64,000 bases of DNA from Flavimaribacter sediminis (GCF_019492055.1 NZ_JAICBX010000007.1:62001-126000), one strand, 5' to 3'. Positions 42,728 to 52,554 are shown, counted from the first letter of the stretch. Program-made: numbers and translations. Notes: generated by a model not told the origin, from the sequence alone.

Positions 42728-43540
42728 TCATCCGGCGCTCTCTTCCCTGCGCTTGACCTCGTCCACGAAAGCCTTGATGGCTTCCGCGAGCACGATGGGC
42801 TGCTCTATGCAAGGCAGATGGCCGGCATTGGGGATCGGCTGGTACATGGCGTCGGGAATAAGCTTCGCCATCGCGCCTACGAGATCCGGCGGCGTGGAGC
42901 CGTCCTCTTCCCCCACGATGCATATCGTCGGCACACTGATTTTTTCCGCTTCGGCCGTCAGGTCAGCGTCGCGCAGGGCTGCGCAGGTTCCGACGTAACC
43001 CTCTTGCGGCGTCCGGACGAGCATATTTCGATAGCCGGCGAACTCATCGGTCTGTTCCTCGCGAAACTTCCGGGTGAACCAGCGTTCGAGAATGGCGTCG
43101 GAGATCGACGCTATGCCGGCTTTTTCGATCGCTTCAATGCGGCCGTTCCACAGGTCGGCATTGCCGATTTTCGGCGCCGTGTCGCAAAGGATGAGAGCCC
43201 GCACGAGATCGGGACGCCTGGCGTACAAACCCTGCGCGATCACGCCGCCGACGGAGAGGCCGCAAATGAAGGCGTTGGTGACGCCGAGCAGATCAAGCAG
43301 TCCCTTAAGGTCGCCGACATGATCGTCGATGGAATAAGGCGACTGGACGACATCGGACAGTCCGTGCCCACGCTTGTCATAGGCGACAATCGCAAATTCG
43401 CCCGCCATGCGCATGATCACGTCGCGCCAGATGCGAAAATCCGTTCCGAGACTGTTGGAAAACACAATGACGGGACGGCCTTCCGGCGCTCCTATCAGCT
43501 GGAAGTGTATCGTGACGCCATTTATTCGGGCAAATTGCAT
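42728..43540 (-). CDS. pcaD: 3-oxoadipate enol-lactonase PcaD
   Basis: 270 residues from the ATG at 43540, which follows an AAGGGGAT ribosome site; an upstream in-frame start is rejected. It is an alpha/beta hydrolase with the nucleophile elbow CGLSVGGVIAQGL, acid EEDGSTPP and His in NAGHLPCIEQP. It hydrolyses 3-oxoadipate enol-lactone to 3-oxoadipate, two steps after PcaB. It heads a two-gene pcaDB transcript. Confidence 0.9.
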   Translation of the reverse strand: MQFARINGVTIHFQLIGAPEGRPVIVFSNSLGTDFRIWRDVIMRMAGEFAIVAYDKRGHGLSDVVQSPYSIDDHVGDLKGLLDLLGVTNAFICGLSVGGVIAQGLYARRPDLVRALILCDTAPKIGNADLWNGRIEAIEKAGIASISDAILERWFTRKFREEQTDEFAGYRNMLVRTPQEGYVGTCAALRDADLTAEAEKISVPTICIVGEEDGSTPPDLVGAMAKLIPDAMYQPIPNAGHLPCIEQPIVLAEAIKAFVDEVKRREESAG

Positions 43541-43683
43541 GGATCCCCTTCCCAAAATGCGCGGCGACCGCCCAGGGTCCCGGACCGCGTCATGCCTCTC
43601 CTGCATGAAAGCAGATCAAAACAGGAAGGTAAATTGATAAATCTTCCGTCCACTCATGGCAGATCCGCTATCGCTCGCGGGCG

Positions 43684-44925
43684 TTACGTTACCGCCGACC
43701 GGACCTGGAAGCGGTCGTCCCGCCAGGCATTGCTTTGAAGTATGTCGGAGAGCGTCGCCACGGCGTCGAAAACATCCACAAACCCGATATAGAGCGGGGC
43801 AAAGCCGAAGCGCATAATGTCCGGCGCGCGGAAATCGCCGACGACGTCGCGTGAAATCAGCGCCTGCATGACGGCGTAGGCGTTTTCGTGCCGGAAAGAA
43901 ACCTGGCTGCCGCGTCGGGCCGAATCGCGGGGGCTCGCCAGTTCAAGTCCGAATCCGGCGCATTCCTGCTCGACCAGCGCGATGAAATATTCACAAAGTT
44001 CAACCGATTTTGCCCGTATGGCGGCGATATCGACGCGATCCCAGATTGCGAGCGCGGGTTCGAGCGCCGTCATGGAAAGCACCGGCGGCGTTCCGGTGAG
44101 AAAGCGATGAATGGTTTTGGCCGGCTCAAAGGACGGGTCGAAGGCGAAAGGTCGGCTATGGCCGAACCATCCGGACAAGGGTTGTTCGGCGACGGTTTGC
44201 AGCCGTGGCGCGACATACACGAATGCCGGGGCTCCGGGGCCGCCATTGAGATATTTGTAGGTGCAGCCAACGGCGAAGTCTGCATCTGCTCCGGCAAGAT
44301 CGACAGGGAGAGCGCCGGTCGAATGGGCCAGATCCCAGACGACGAGCGCGCCTGCCTCATGCGCCATTCTTGTGATGTCCGCCATGTCGTGCACGCGCCC
44401 GGTGCGGTAATTGACGTGGGTGAGCATGACGACGGCCACGCTGTCGTCGATGGCTTGCGCAACGTCTTCCGGCCTGTCGATGAGCCGCAGTTCGTGTCCC
44501 TTGCCGGCGAATGCGCTGAGCCCCTCGACCATGTAGAGATCGGTCGGAAAATTGCTGCGCTCGGAGACGATGACCTTGCGACCGGGATTCAGGCGGATCG
44601 CCGCCGCCAGCACCTTGAACAGGTTGATCGAGGTGGAATCCGTCACCACAACGTCATTGGCGTCGGCGCCGATCAACGGCGCGATCCTGGCGCCGAGACG
44701 CAAAGGCATGTCGTACCAGCCGGCGGTGTTCCAGGAGGCGATGAGGTCATTGGCCCACTCATCTTCGATGCAGGCCTGCATCCGCTCGCGCACCGAAACG
44801 TGCATGGGGCCGAGCGAGTTGCCGTCGAGATAAATCAGACCCGGCCTCAGAACGAACTCATCACGAAATTCGCCAAGCGGATCACAGCTGTCACGCTCCT
44901 CAGCATTGTCGCGATTGATCTGCAT
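43684..44925 (-). CDS. kynU: Kynureninase
   Basis: 413 residues from the ATG at 44925 (GGAGGCG nine bases upstream). It is a PLP enzyme cleaving kynurenine to anthranilate and alanine. Signatures are IYLDGNSLGPM near the N terminus, VVWDLAHSTGALPVDL with the PLP-binding Asp, and CTYKYLNGGPGAPAF with the PLP lysine. Tryptophan dioxygenase and kynurenine formamidase genes are not nearby. It lies upstream of pcaDB on the same strand with a 143-base gap and is divergent from dxr. Confidence 0.93.
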   Translation of the reverse strand: MQINRDNAEERDSCDPLGEFRDEFVLRPGLIYLDGNSLGPMHVSVRERMQACIEDEWANDLIASWNTAGWYDMPLRLGARIAPLIGADANDVVVTDSTSINLFKVLAAAIRLNPGRKVIVSERSNFPTDLYMVEGLSAFAGKGHELRLIDRPEDVAQAIDDSVAVVMLTHVNYRTGRVHDMADITRMAHEAGALVVWDLAHSTGALPVDLAGADADFAVGCTYKYLNGGPGAPAFVYVAPRLQTVAEQPLSGWFGHSRPFAFDPSFEPAKTIHRFLTGTPPVLSMTALEPALAIWDRVDIAAIRAKSVELCEYFIALVEQECAGFGLELASPRDSARRGSQVSFRHENAYAVMQALISRDVVGDFRAPDIMRFGFAPLYIGFVDVFDAVATLSDILQSNAWRDDRFQVRSAVT

Positions 44926-45071
44926 TAGAGCTCGCCTCCGGTCGCCGTTTGAATATTTCAAGTATAAAATAAATTTGCAGCCTTGTGCAATCGAAACCAC
45001 CCTTTTCGTTGACCTCGCGCCGCACATCTGATTTCAGAAGTGTTCTGCGATTGAACGCCGTATCTGAAACA

Positions 45072-46268
45072 ATGACGCGAATAAACACCGCCGCCCAACG
45101 CCGGGTTTCCATCTTCGGATCGACAGGCTCGATCGGATGCAGCACGCTCGATGTCATTTCGCATCTGGGTGGACGCGAAGACCTCCCGGTTGTTGCGCTT
45201 ACCGGCATGGATAACATCCCCCTGATTGCGAAACAGGCGCGCGCCTATGGCGCAGAACTGGCGGTCACGGCCGATGAAAACCGCTATCAGGACCTGAAAA
45301 ACGCTCTCTCAGGGTCCGGAGTGGAAGTGGCTGCGGGCGCATCGGGACTGCTCGAGGCGGCGGAACGCGAGGTCGATTGCGTCATGGCGGGCATAGTGGG
45401 CATGGCGGGGCTTGCGCCGACGCTGGCCGCGGCGGCGCGGGGCGCGGACATAGCGCTCGCAAACAAGGAATGTCTGGTCGCGGCGGGCGACCTGTTCAAG
45501 GCGCATATCCGGCAAGGCGGCGGACGGCTGCTTCCTGTCGACAGCGAGCATAACGCGATCTTCCAGGTATTCGATCACGCCAACCCGGAAACCATTGAAC
45601 GGGTCATACTGACCGCGTCCGGCGGACCGTTCCGCAACAGGAGCCTGCACGACATGGCCGGCGTGACGCCCGAGCAGGCCAGCTCACACCCCAACTGGTC
45701 GATGGGCATGAAGATATCCATCGACAGCGCTTCCATGTTCAACAAAGCGCTGGAGATGATCGAGGCGATGCATCTGTTTTCGCTCAAGCCGGAGCAGATC
45801 GAGGTCGTTATCCACCCCCAGTCGATCATCCATTCGATGGTCGGATACCGGGACGGGTCGGTGCTTGCGCAACTCGGCATGCCCGACATGCGCACAGCAA
45901 TCGGTTATGCGCTCACCTATCCGACGCGTTCCGATCTGCCGGTCGAGCGACTGGATTTCAGCAGGCTTTCGCGGCTCGATTTCGAGCCGCCGGACGAAAT
46001 CCGCTTTCCAGCGCTGGGTCTGGCGCGCAGGGCGATGGAGGATGGCGGCGCGTCCGGCGCGATCCTCAACGGAGCAAAGGAAGTCGCCCTGGAAGGGTTC
46101 ATCACCGGCAAGATCGGATTTCTCGATATGGCGGAAATCGTGGACAGCGTCATGGAGCGGCTATCGTCTTCCGATCCCTTGCGCGATATCGAGGACGTCT
46201 ACGAGGCCGACCAGGCGGCGCGGGAAGCAGCCCGCGGGTACATTGGAGAAATGGGCCCGATTTCCTGA
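45072..46268 (+). CDS. dxr: 1-deoxy-D-xylulose 5-phosphate reductoisomerase
   Basis: 398 residues, the usual length, from the ATG at 45072; a longer frame upstream lacks support. It has the NADPH motif IFGSTGSIGCSTLDV, ALANKECLVAAG, the metal-binding LPVDSEHNAIFQ and the catalytic loop HPNWSMGMKISIDSASMFNK. It makes MEP, the committed step of non-mevalonate isoprenoid synthesis. It is not next to the cdsA/uppS/rseP genes that often flank dxr, so it looks relocated or stands alone. Confidence 0.94.
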   Translation: MTRINTAAQRRVSIFGSTGSIGCSTLDVISHLGGREDLPVVALTGMDNIPLIAKQARAYGAELAVTADENRYQDLKNALSGSGVEVAAGASGLLEAAEREVDCVMAGIVGMAGLAPTLAAAARGADIALANKECLVAAGDLFKAHIRQGGGRLLPVDSEHNAIFQVFDHANPETIERVILTASGGPFRNRSLHDMAGVTPEQASSHPNWSMGMKISIDSASMFNKALEMIEAMHLFSLKPEQIEVVIHPQSIIHSMVGYRDGSVLAQLGMPDMRTAIGYALTYPTRSDLPVERLDFSRLSRLDFEPPDEIRFPALGLARRAMEDGGASGAILNGAKEVALEGFITGKIGFLDMAEIVDSVMERLSSSDPLRDIEDVYEADQAAREAARGYIGEMGPIS

Positions 46269-46487
46269 CCGGACGGTTCCAGCTTACGCCCGTGAAGGGG
46301 AGCCGTTCATCGCCTGTTCAGGTTCAGCGAATTATGCATGGCGAGGTCTTGGACAGGAATTGCGCGGGACGGTCCGGATCGACGATCAGAGCCGGCAAAA
46401 ATTGTCCCCAAGGTAGTGCAAACACTCGAAAATTATGTATTGTACGGTCGGCTCTTCCTCGATGGGAAGTTAAACGGAGGCTTTGAC

Positions 46488-46751
46488 ATGAAGAAATTGT
46501 TGGCTCTGGCGCTGGTGGCTGCATTCGTCGCCGGGTGTACGCCGACCGAACAGGGCGCGGCTATCGGAGCAGGTACAGGCGCGGCCGTTGGCGCAATCGC
46601 GACGGGCACCGTCGGTGGAACGCTTGCTGGCGCAGCCATAGGCGGCGTGGCGGGCGCAGTGATCGGGCGCGTGTCCGAGGGCTCCAACCGGTGCTACTAT
46701 CGCGACAGATATGGCCGTCGCTATGTCGACGCGTGCCCGCGGGGCTACTGA
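46488..46751 (+). CDS. Small glycine-zipper lipoprotein
   Basis: 87 residues from the ATG at 46488 with GGAGG upstream. A lipoprotein signal ends at VAGC (Cys16). Then comes a glycine-zipper stretch (GAAIGAGTGAAVGAIATG, GGTLAGAAIGGVAGAVIG) and a short tail CYYRDRYGRRYVDACPRGY with two cysteines. OsmB/YMGG-type lipoproteins look like this and sit in the envelope. Function unknown. A strong terminator follows. Confidence 0.82.
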   Translation: MKKLLALALVAAFVAGCTPTEQGAAIGAGTGAAVGAIATGTVGGTLAGAAIGGVAGAVIGRVSEGSNRCYYRDRYGRRYVDACPRGY

Positions 46752-46790
46752 TCGACCGGGTAAGACGCCTTACCGCTATTGAATCCTGAA

Positions 46791-46821
46791 GCCGGCGACC
46801 GAAAGGTCGCCGGTTTTGTTT
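46791..46821 (+). terminator. Rho-independent terminator of the lipoprotein gene
   Basis: CCGGCGACC-GAAA-GGTCGCCGG with a GNRA-type loop, followed by TTTTGTTTG. It may also serve the convergent MarR gene. Confidence 0.9.
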
Positions 46822-46840
46822 GTATCGCGCAATTCGCGTC

Positions 46841-47281
46841 CTAGGCCTCCTCGAAAGCCTCAAGTCCGGCGTTGAGTTGATCGAACAGCTCCGGTCCGAG
46901 CGTTTCTCTCAGCCGCCTCTCGAAATCGAGGGCGAGCTGCGCCAGGGCGCGGTAGTTTTTCTGCCCGAGCGCGGTCAGCGTAAGGTGTTCGACCCTTCTG
47001 TCTTCGCTGTCGGTTTGCCGTTTCAGCCAACGTCTGTCTTCAAGAGCCTGCACGGCGCGGCTGACTTTCGTTTTGTGCATGGCCGAATGCCGCCCGATAT
47101 CGGTTGCAGTCAGGCAGCCATATTGTCCGAGCGTTGCAAGCGCCCGCCACTCCGGACGCGTCAATCCGCTGTGCCGCCGATATATGGCGGCAAAGCGCCG
47201 GCTCACTGTTTCAGCGGCGCGATTCAGCCGGTAGGGCATGAAGTGTTCGAGGGAGAGAAGCGGATCGGACGCGCCTGCCAC
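46841..47281 (-). CDS. MarR-family regulator of the homogentisate cluster
   Basis: 146 residues with the MarR winged helix: [16 protein letters not shown], a recognition helix around [18 protein letters not shown], and the wing [16 protein letters not shown]. It is divergent from hmgA across a 77-base region with a dyad, so it most likely represses hmgA-fahA and downstream genes until an aromatic ligand binds. The start is a GTG with GGAG upstream. Confidence 0.9.
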   Translation of the reverse strand: MAGASDPLLSLEHFMPYRLNRAAETVSRRFAAIYRRHSGLTRPEWRALATLGQYGCLTATDIGRHSAMHKTKVSRAVQALEDRRWLKRQTDSEDRRVEHLTLTALGQKNYRALAQLALDFERRLRETLGPELFDQLNAGLEAFEEA

Positions 47282-47311
47282 GGCAAACTCCGTTGATAGT
47301 TACAAAATGGA

Positions 47312-47329
47312 TTGTTACGTTTGCAACAA
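47312..47329. promoter_or_regulatory. Dyad in the MarR-hmgA promoter, candidate operator
   Basis: TTGTT-N8-AACAA, symmetrical and 16-18 bases long, the size bound by MarR dimers, about 30 bases before the hmgA start. Confidence 0.5.
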
Positions 47330-47358
47330 ATATACCAATAACCGTAGTGAGGGAAATC

Positions 47359-48675
47359 ATGCACGCCGCCTACATGCCCGGATTCGGCAATGATTTTGAG
47401 ACCGAATCCCTGCCCAACGCCCTGCCGCAAGGCCAGAACAGCCCGCAGAAATGCAATTACGGGCTCTACGCCGAACAGCTTTCCGGTTCGCCCTTTACCG
47501 CGCCGCGCGGCACGAACGAGCGATCATGGCTCTACCGAATCAGGCCGAGCGTGCGGCATACGAGCCGGTTTTCATCGGTCGAACTTCCCCACTGGAAAAC
47601 CGCGCCACACATGACGCACGGCCATCTGACCATCGGACAGCTTCGGTGGGACCCGGTTCCCATGCCGAATGAAAAGACGACCTTCATAGAAGGCGTGCGC
47701 ACCATGACGACGGCGGGCGACGTGCATACGCAGGTAGGCATGGCGACCCATATCTATGTCTGCAACACGCCGATGGTCGATGATTATTTCTTCAACGCAG
47801 ACGCCGAACTCCTGATCGTTCCGCAGATCGGCCGCCTCCGGGTCTTCACCGAAATGGGCAAGATCGACCTCGAGCCGCTCGAAATCTGCATCATACCGCG
47901 CGGCATGATCTTTCAGGCAAGTCCCGTTGGAGAACAGGCGCGCGGCTACATCTGCGAAAATTACGGCGCCAAGTTCACTCTTCCGGATCGTGGTCCGATC
48001 GGCGCAAATTGCCTTGCCAATCCGCGTGACTTCAAGACCCCGGTCGCCGCCTGGGAGGACAAGGAAACCGATTGCCGGGTTCAAGTGAAATGGTGCGGTC
48101 GCTTCTACGTCACGGAGATCGGTCATTCGCCGCTCGACGTCATCGCCTGGCACGGAAACTACGCGCCCTATAAATATGACCTGAGAACCTATTCACCCGT
48201 GGGAGCCATTCTCTTTGACCATCCGGACCCGTCCATCTTCACGGTGCTGACTGCGCCGAGCGGGGAAGAAGGAACCGCCAATATCGATTTCGTCATCTTC
48301 CCGCCGCGCTGGATGGTGGCTGAACACACCTTCCGTCCGCCCTGGTATCACCGCAACATCATGTCGGAATTCATGGGTCTCATCCAGGGTCAGTACGACG
48401 CCAAGGAAGAGGGCTTCGTGCCGGGCGGCATGAGCCTGCACAACATGATGCTGCCGCATGGACCCGACGCGATGGGTTTCGACAAGGCGTCGAATTCGAA
48501 TCTGGGTCCAGCTAGGCTCGAGGACACAATGGCGTTCATGTTCGAGACGCGTTTTCCTCAGCATGTGACACAATACGGCATGGATCTGGATACGTTACAG
48601 GACGACTATATAGATTGCTGGAAAGATCTGGAAAAACACTTCGACGGAACGATCGAAGGCAATTGGGGGAAATAG
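47359..48675 (+). CDS. hmgA: Homogentisate 1,2-dioxygenase
   Basis: 438 residues from the ATG at 47359 (GAGGGA upstream). It opens the ring of homogentisate to maleylacetoacetate with Fe(II). The start [19 protein letters not shown] and the segments [11 protein letters not shown] and [19 protein letters not shown] (His and Glu iron ligands) are characteristic. It is the first gene of a seven-gene run with short gaps. Confidence 0.96.
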   Translation: MHAAYMPGFGNDFETESLPNALPQGQNSPQKCNYGLYAEQLSGSPFTAPRGTNERSWLYRIRPSVRHTSRFSSVELPHWKTAPHMTHGHLTIGQLRWDPVPMPNEKTTFIEGVRTMTTAGDVHTQVGMATHIYVCNTPMVDDYFFNADAELLIVPQIGRLRVFTEMGKIDLEPLEICIIPRGMIFQASPVGEQARGYICENYGAKFTLPDRGPIGANCLANPRDFKTPVAAWEDKETDCRVQVKWCGRFYVTEIGHSPLDVIAWHGNYAPYKYDLRTYSPVGAILFDHPDPSIFTVLTAPSGEEGTANIDFVIFPPRWMVAEHTFRPPWYHRNIMSEFMGLIQGQYDAKEEGFVPGGMSLHNMMLPHGPDAMGFDKASNSNLGPARLEDTMAFMFETRFPQHVTQYGMDLDTLQDDYIDCWKDLEKHFDGTIEGNWGK

Positions 48676-48676
48676 C

Positions 48677-49696
48677 ATGAAACTCGCCACCTTGCGCGAC
48701 GGCTCGCGTGACGGACAACTGGTTGTCGTCTCGCGGGATCTGACGCAATGCACTGTCGTCAATCACATCGCAGCAACGCTTCAGGACGCGCTTGACGACT
48801 GGTCGGCGCTTGCGCCGCGACTGGCCAGAGCCGCGGAAGCGCTGGAATCCGGTTCGCAGCCGACGCAGCGCTTTCACGAAAGCGAGGCGCTTTCGCCGCT
48901 GCCGCGCGCCTATCAGTGGGCTGACGGATCGGCCTATGTGAACCACGTCGAGCTGGTGCGAAAGGCGCGCAACGCCGAGATGCCGGCCAGCTTCTGGACG
49001 GATCCGTTGATGTATCAGGGTGGCTCCGACGCGTTCCTTGCGCCGCGCGACGCCATCCTCATGGAAGACGACGCCTGGGGCATCGATATGGAGGGCGAGG
49101 TCGCCGTCATCGTCGACGATACGCCCATGGGCGCAAGCGTTGATGAGGCGCGGGACAGGATCCGGCTGGTCATGCTGGTCAATGACGTGTCCTTGAGAAA
49201 TCTCATTCCGGCAGAGCTTGGCAAGGGGTTCGGCTTCTTCCAGAGCAAGCCGTCTTCCGCGTTTTCGCCGGTCGCCGTCACGCCGGATGAACTTGGCGAT
49301 GCGTGGGACGGCGGAAAGCTGCATCGACCATTGCTTGTCGAGTATAACGACAAACCGTTCGGCCAGGCCGACGCGGGCGTCGACATGACCTTCGATTTCC
49401 CGACATTGATCGCCCATGCAGCGAAATCGAGGCCGCTGTCGGCGGGCGCAATCATCGGCTCGGGAACGGTGTCCAACAAGCTCGACGGAGGGCCGGGCCG
49501 CTCGATCGCAGAGGGCGGCGCAGGTTTTTCCTGCATCGCCGAGATCAGGATGATCGAGACGATCATGTCGGGTAAGCCCGCCACCCCCTTCATGTCGTTT
49601 GGAGACAAGGTGCGGATCGAGATGAAGGACGGCTCGGGCCACTCCATCTTCGGCGCTATCGAGCAAACTGTAGAAAAATACGAGAGGAAATCCTGA
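48677..49696 (+). CDS. fahA: Fumarylacetoacetate hydrolase
   Basis: 339 residues. It cleaves fumarylacetoacetate to fumarate and acetoacetate, the last step of tyrosine breakdown. Metal-binding acids appear in GIDMEGEVAVIVDD and NDVSLRNLIP, and the FQSKPSSAFSPVAVTPDELG loop fits bacterial FAH. It starts one base after the hmgA stop. Maleylacetoacetate isomerase is at the far end of the same cluster. Confidence 0.93.
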   Translation: MKLATLRDGSRDGQLVVVSRDLTQCTVVNHIAATLQDALDDWSALAPRLARAAEALESGSQPTQRFHESEALSPLPRAYQWADGSAYVNHVELVRKARNAEMPASFWTDPLMYQGGSDAFLAPRDAILMEDDAWGIDMEGEVAVIVDDTPMGASVDEARDRIRLVMLVNDVSLRNLIPAELGKGFGFFQSKPSSAFSPVAVTPDELGDAWDGGKLHRPLLVEYNDKPFGQADAGVDMTFDFPTLIAHAAKSRPLSAGAIIGSGTVSNKLDGGPGRSIAEGGAGFSCIAEIRMIETIMSGKPATPFMSFGDKVRIEMKDGSGHSIFGAIEQTVEKYERKS

Positions 49697-49699
49697 ACC

Positions 49700-50650
49700 A
49701 TGGCCAAGGAATTTGCGTCGCGCGGCGACATGACCGAAAAGGCCGTCACCTTTTCGGAAATCGGTCGCGATCTTTGGGCCTTCACCGCCGAAGGCGATCC
49801 CAACACCGGCGTGATCATCGGTGACGACTGCGTCATGATCGTCGACGCGCAGGCAACTCCGCGTCTCGCCAACAAGGTGGTCGAAAAGATCCGCGGCGTG
49901 ACGGACAAGCCGATCCGCTATGTCGTCCTGTCGCATTACCACGCCGTGCGCGTGCTTGGCGCTTCAGCCTACGGCGCCGACGAGATTATTGCGTCCGACA
50001 CCTGCCGCGCGATGGTCGCGGAGCGCGGACAGGAAGACTGGGATTCCGAATTCGAGCGCTTTCCGCGGCTCTTCCAGGGGCATGAGAGCATTCCGGGGCT
50101 GACCTGGCCGACCATGACTTTTGCGACCAAAATGACTGTCTATCTCGGCAACAGGCGCGTTGACCTGATGCATCTTGGACGCGCGCACACAGCCGGCGAC
50201 ATCGTCGCCTGGGTGCCCGACGAAGGGGTCATGTTCACCGGCGACATCGTCGAATACCATTCCGCCTGTTACTGTGGCGACGGGCATTTCAGCGATTGGG
50301 GCGCGACGCTCGATGCGATCAAGGCTTACCGGCCGGCGGCGATCGCGCCCGGTCGCGGCGACGCGCTCGTCGGCGACGAGATGGTGAATGCTGCGATCGA
50401 GAACACCCAGGATTTCGTCGAAAGCACCTATCGACCGGCTGCAGCCGTCGCTGCCCGCGGGGGTTCGCTGAAGGACGCCTGGGATGCGGTCAGGGCCGAA
50501 TGCGACCCGAAGTTCGCCGACTATGCAATCTACGAACATTGCCTCCCGTTCAATGTCGCGCGCGCCTATGACGAAGCGCAGGGCATGGATACGCCTCGCA
50601 TATGGACGGCGGAGCGTGACAAGCAGATGTGGGAGTCTCTCCAGGGCTGA
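49700..50650 (+). CDS. Metallo-beta-lactamase-fold protein with incomplete metal motif
   Basis: 316 residues of MBL fold (NTGVIIGDDCVMIVDAQAT, then the metal loop). The usual HxHxDH reads HYHAVR: His79 and His81 are kept, but the Asp and third His are Val83 and Arg84. Further ligands remain: His in HLGRAHTAGDIV and Asp in MFTGDIVEYH. The protein may hold a single metal or none. It lies three bases after fahA and before the FAD monooxygenase, so it belongs to the aromatic cluster; the substrate is unknown. Confidence 0.82.
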   Translation: MAKEFASRGDMTEKAVTFSEIGRDLWAFTAEGDPNTGVIIGDDCVMIVDAQATPRLANKVVEKIRGVTDKPIRYVVLSHYHAVRVLGASAYGADEIIASDTCRAMVAERGQEDWDSEFERFPRLFQGHESIPGLTWPTMTFATKMTVYLGNRRVDLMHLGRAHTAGDIVAWVPDEGVMFTGDIVEYHSACYCGDGHFSDWGATLDAIKAYRPAAIAPGRGDALVGDEMVNAAIENTQDFVESTYRPAAAVAARGGSLKDAWDAVRAECDPKFADYAIYEHCLPFNVARAYDEAQGMDTPRIWTAERDKQMWESLQG

Positions 50651-50683
50651 CACGGTCCGGGACGGGAAGTCGGGAGGAGTTCC

Positions 50684-52291
50684 ATGAGCAAGATTTTCGA
50701 GACGCCGCTCTATGCCTATGAGCGCAGCGCGGACCAGGACGCGGGGACGCCGGTCAGGCATCCGGTCGTCGTTATCGGGGCAGGCCCCATCGGCCTGGCC
50801 GCCGCCATCGATCTGGCGCAATCCGATGTGCCGGTGGTGGTGCTGGACGAGAACGACCGGGTGAGCTGGGGGTCACGGGCGATCTGCTACGCCAAACGGC
50901 CACTGGAAATTCTTGACCGGCTCGGCTGCGGAGACGAATTCGTCGACAAGGGCGTGCAGTGGAATCTCGGCAAGGTCTATTTCGACGATCACAAGGTCTA
51001 TGAATTCGACCTGCTGCCGGAGAAGGGTCACAAGCGGCCCGCCTTCGTCAATCTGCAGCAATATCATTTCGAGGAATACCTGATCCACCGCGTGCGCCAG
51101 TTGCAGGCGCAGGGCAAACCGCTGGATCTGCGCGGCGGAAACCGCGTGACCCACATCGAACAGGACGAGACGGGCGCGCGCCTCGATGTCGAGACGTCCG
51201 AGGGCTCCTACCGTCTCGAAGCCGACTGGCTGATTGTTTGCGACGGCGCCACTTCGCCGGCGAGAAGAGCGCTCGGTCTTGACTTTGTCGGCCGCGTTTT
51301 CGAGGACAATTTCCTCATTGCAGACGTCATCATGGACGCCGACTTCCCTGTCGAACGTCGTTTCTGGTTCGATCCGCCTTTCAATCGCGGCCAGTCTGCG
51401 CTTCTGCACAAGCAGCCCGACAATGTCTGGCGTATCGATCTTCAGCTTGGCTGGAATATCGATCGTGAGGAGGAAAAGAAGCCGGAAAAGGTAATTCCGC
51501 GGCTCAAGGCCATGCTCGGGGACGACGCGAAATTCGAACTGGAATGGGTGTCGATCTATACGTTCCAGTGCCGGCGCATGGAAGCCTTCCACCATGACCG
51601 GGTGATCTTTGCCGGCGACGCCGCGCACCAGGTCTCGCCCTTCGGCGCCAGGGGCGCCAATTCCGGCATTCAGGACACCGACAATCTCATCTGGAAGCTG
51701 AAGCTTGTCATTGACGGCAAGGCTCCGGAAAGCCTGTTGCGCAGCTACGATTACGAGCGCATGCTCGCCGCCGACGAGAACATCCTCAATTCGACGCGCG
51801 CGACGGAATTCATCACACCGAAATCGGAGATCAGCCGCATCTTCCGCAACGCCGTGCTGGACCTGGCGGAGAAGCACGAATTCGCCCGCAGTCTCGTCAA
51901 TTCGGGGCGCCTGTCGGTGCCGAGCGTCTATGATGGGTCACCGCTCAACGGCCATGACGAACCGACGCTTCCGGACCGCGCCAGGCCCGGAGCGCCGGCA
52001 AGCGACGCGCCCGTCGGCGGCGGCTGGCTGATCGATCTGCTCGGAAACCGCTTCCAGCTCGTCGGATTCAATGTCGAGGTTCCGGGATCGATGGAGATTG
52101 ACGGGATTCCGGTTGAAGGTCTGACTGTCGACGCGTCGTCCGGGGACTGTTTCATCCGGGATCGATACCTCGGCGACGAGAGCCAGGCGGTTTATCTGTT
52201 CCGGCCGGACCAGCACGTCGCAGCCCGATGGCTCGCCTTTGACGAAGCGGCTGTCCGGCAGGCGCTCAGGACCGCCGTCGGAAAGGGCTGA
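50684..52291 (+). CDS. FAD-dependent aromatic monooxygenase
   Basis: 535 residues of the group A flavin hydroxylases. It has the dinucleotide motif VVIGAGPIGLAAAIDLA, a middle DG motif (VCDGATSPARRALG) and the FAD-ribityl motif FAGDAAHQVSPFGARGANSGIQD. The C terminus carries the thioredoxin-like extension of phenol-hydroxylase-type members. Sitting between hmgA-fahA and maiA, it may hydroxylate an aromatic acid (for example a hydroxyphenylacetate) to homogentisate; this is inference. GGGAGGAG precedes the ATG. Confidence 0.87.
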   Translation: MSKIFETPLYAYERSADQDAGTPVRHPVVVIGAGPIGLAAAIDLAQSDVPVVVLDENDRVSWGSRAICYAKRPLEILDRLGCGDEFVDKGVQWNLGKVYFDDHKVYEFDLLPEKGHKRPAFVNLQQYHFEEYLIHRVRQLQAQGKPLDLRGGNRVTHIEQDETGARLDVETSEGSYRLEADWLIVCDGATSPARRALGLDFVGRVFEDNFLIADVIMDADFPVERRFWFDPPFNRGQSALLHKQPDNVWRIDLQLGWNIDREEEKKPEKVIPRLKAMLGDDAKFELEWVSIYTFQCRRMEAFHHDRVIFAGDAAHQVSPFGARGANSGIQDTDNLIWKLKLVIDGKAPESLLRSYDYERMLAADENILNSTRATEFITPKSEISRIFRNAVLDLAEKHEFARSLVNSGRLSVPSVYDGSPLNGHDEPTLPDRARPGAPASDAPVGGGWLIDLLGNRFQLVGFNVEVPGSMEIDGIPVEGLTVDASSGDCFIRDRYLGDESQAVYLFRPDQHVAARWLAFDEAAVRQALRTAVGKG

Positions 52292-52302
52292 GAGGAGAAA
52301 CC

Positions 52303-52506
52303 ATGTTGAATACCAATAAAAATATAACAAGGCAGGACGACTTCCTGGAGGAACTCCTGGCCGCGCATGAGGGATTGTCCAAGTCAGAAAGCGATGCTTT
52401 CAACGCCCGCCTGATCCTGCTTCTGGCCAATCATGTCGGCGACCTTGACGTGCTCCGTGAGGCGCTCAAGGCCGCTGCTGATTCCGGTCGCCGCCGGGCG
52501 GAGTGA
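52303..52506 (+). CDS. DUF2783 small protein
   Basis: 67 residues, helical, no membrane segment: DDFLEELLAAHEGLS ... FNARLILLLANHVGD. It matches my memory of DUF2783, a small protein that accompanies FAD monooxygenases in aromatic gene clusters. It starts eleven bases after the monooxygenase with GAGAGGAG upstream. It may be a small subunit or effector of the monooxygenase; no function is known to me. Confidence 0.75.
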   Translation: MLNTNKNITRQDDFLEELLAAHEGLSKSESDAFNARLILLLANHVGDLDVLREALKAAADSGRRRAE

Positions 52507-52554
52507 CCTGAAACGCGTTCCGGCGAGGCCGGACACAAGCGGAGGATATTCCGA

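Noticed and set aside
48536-49942. 468-codon minus-strand frame opposite fahA
   Set aside because: Antisense shadow of hmgA/fahA codon bias.
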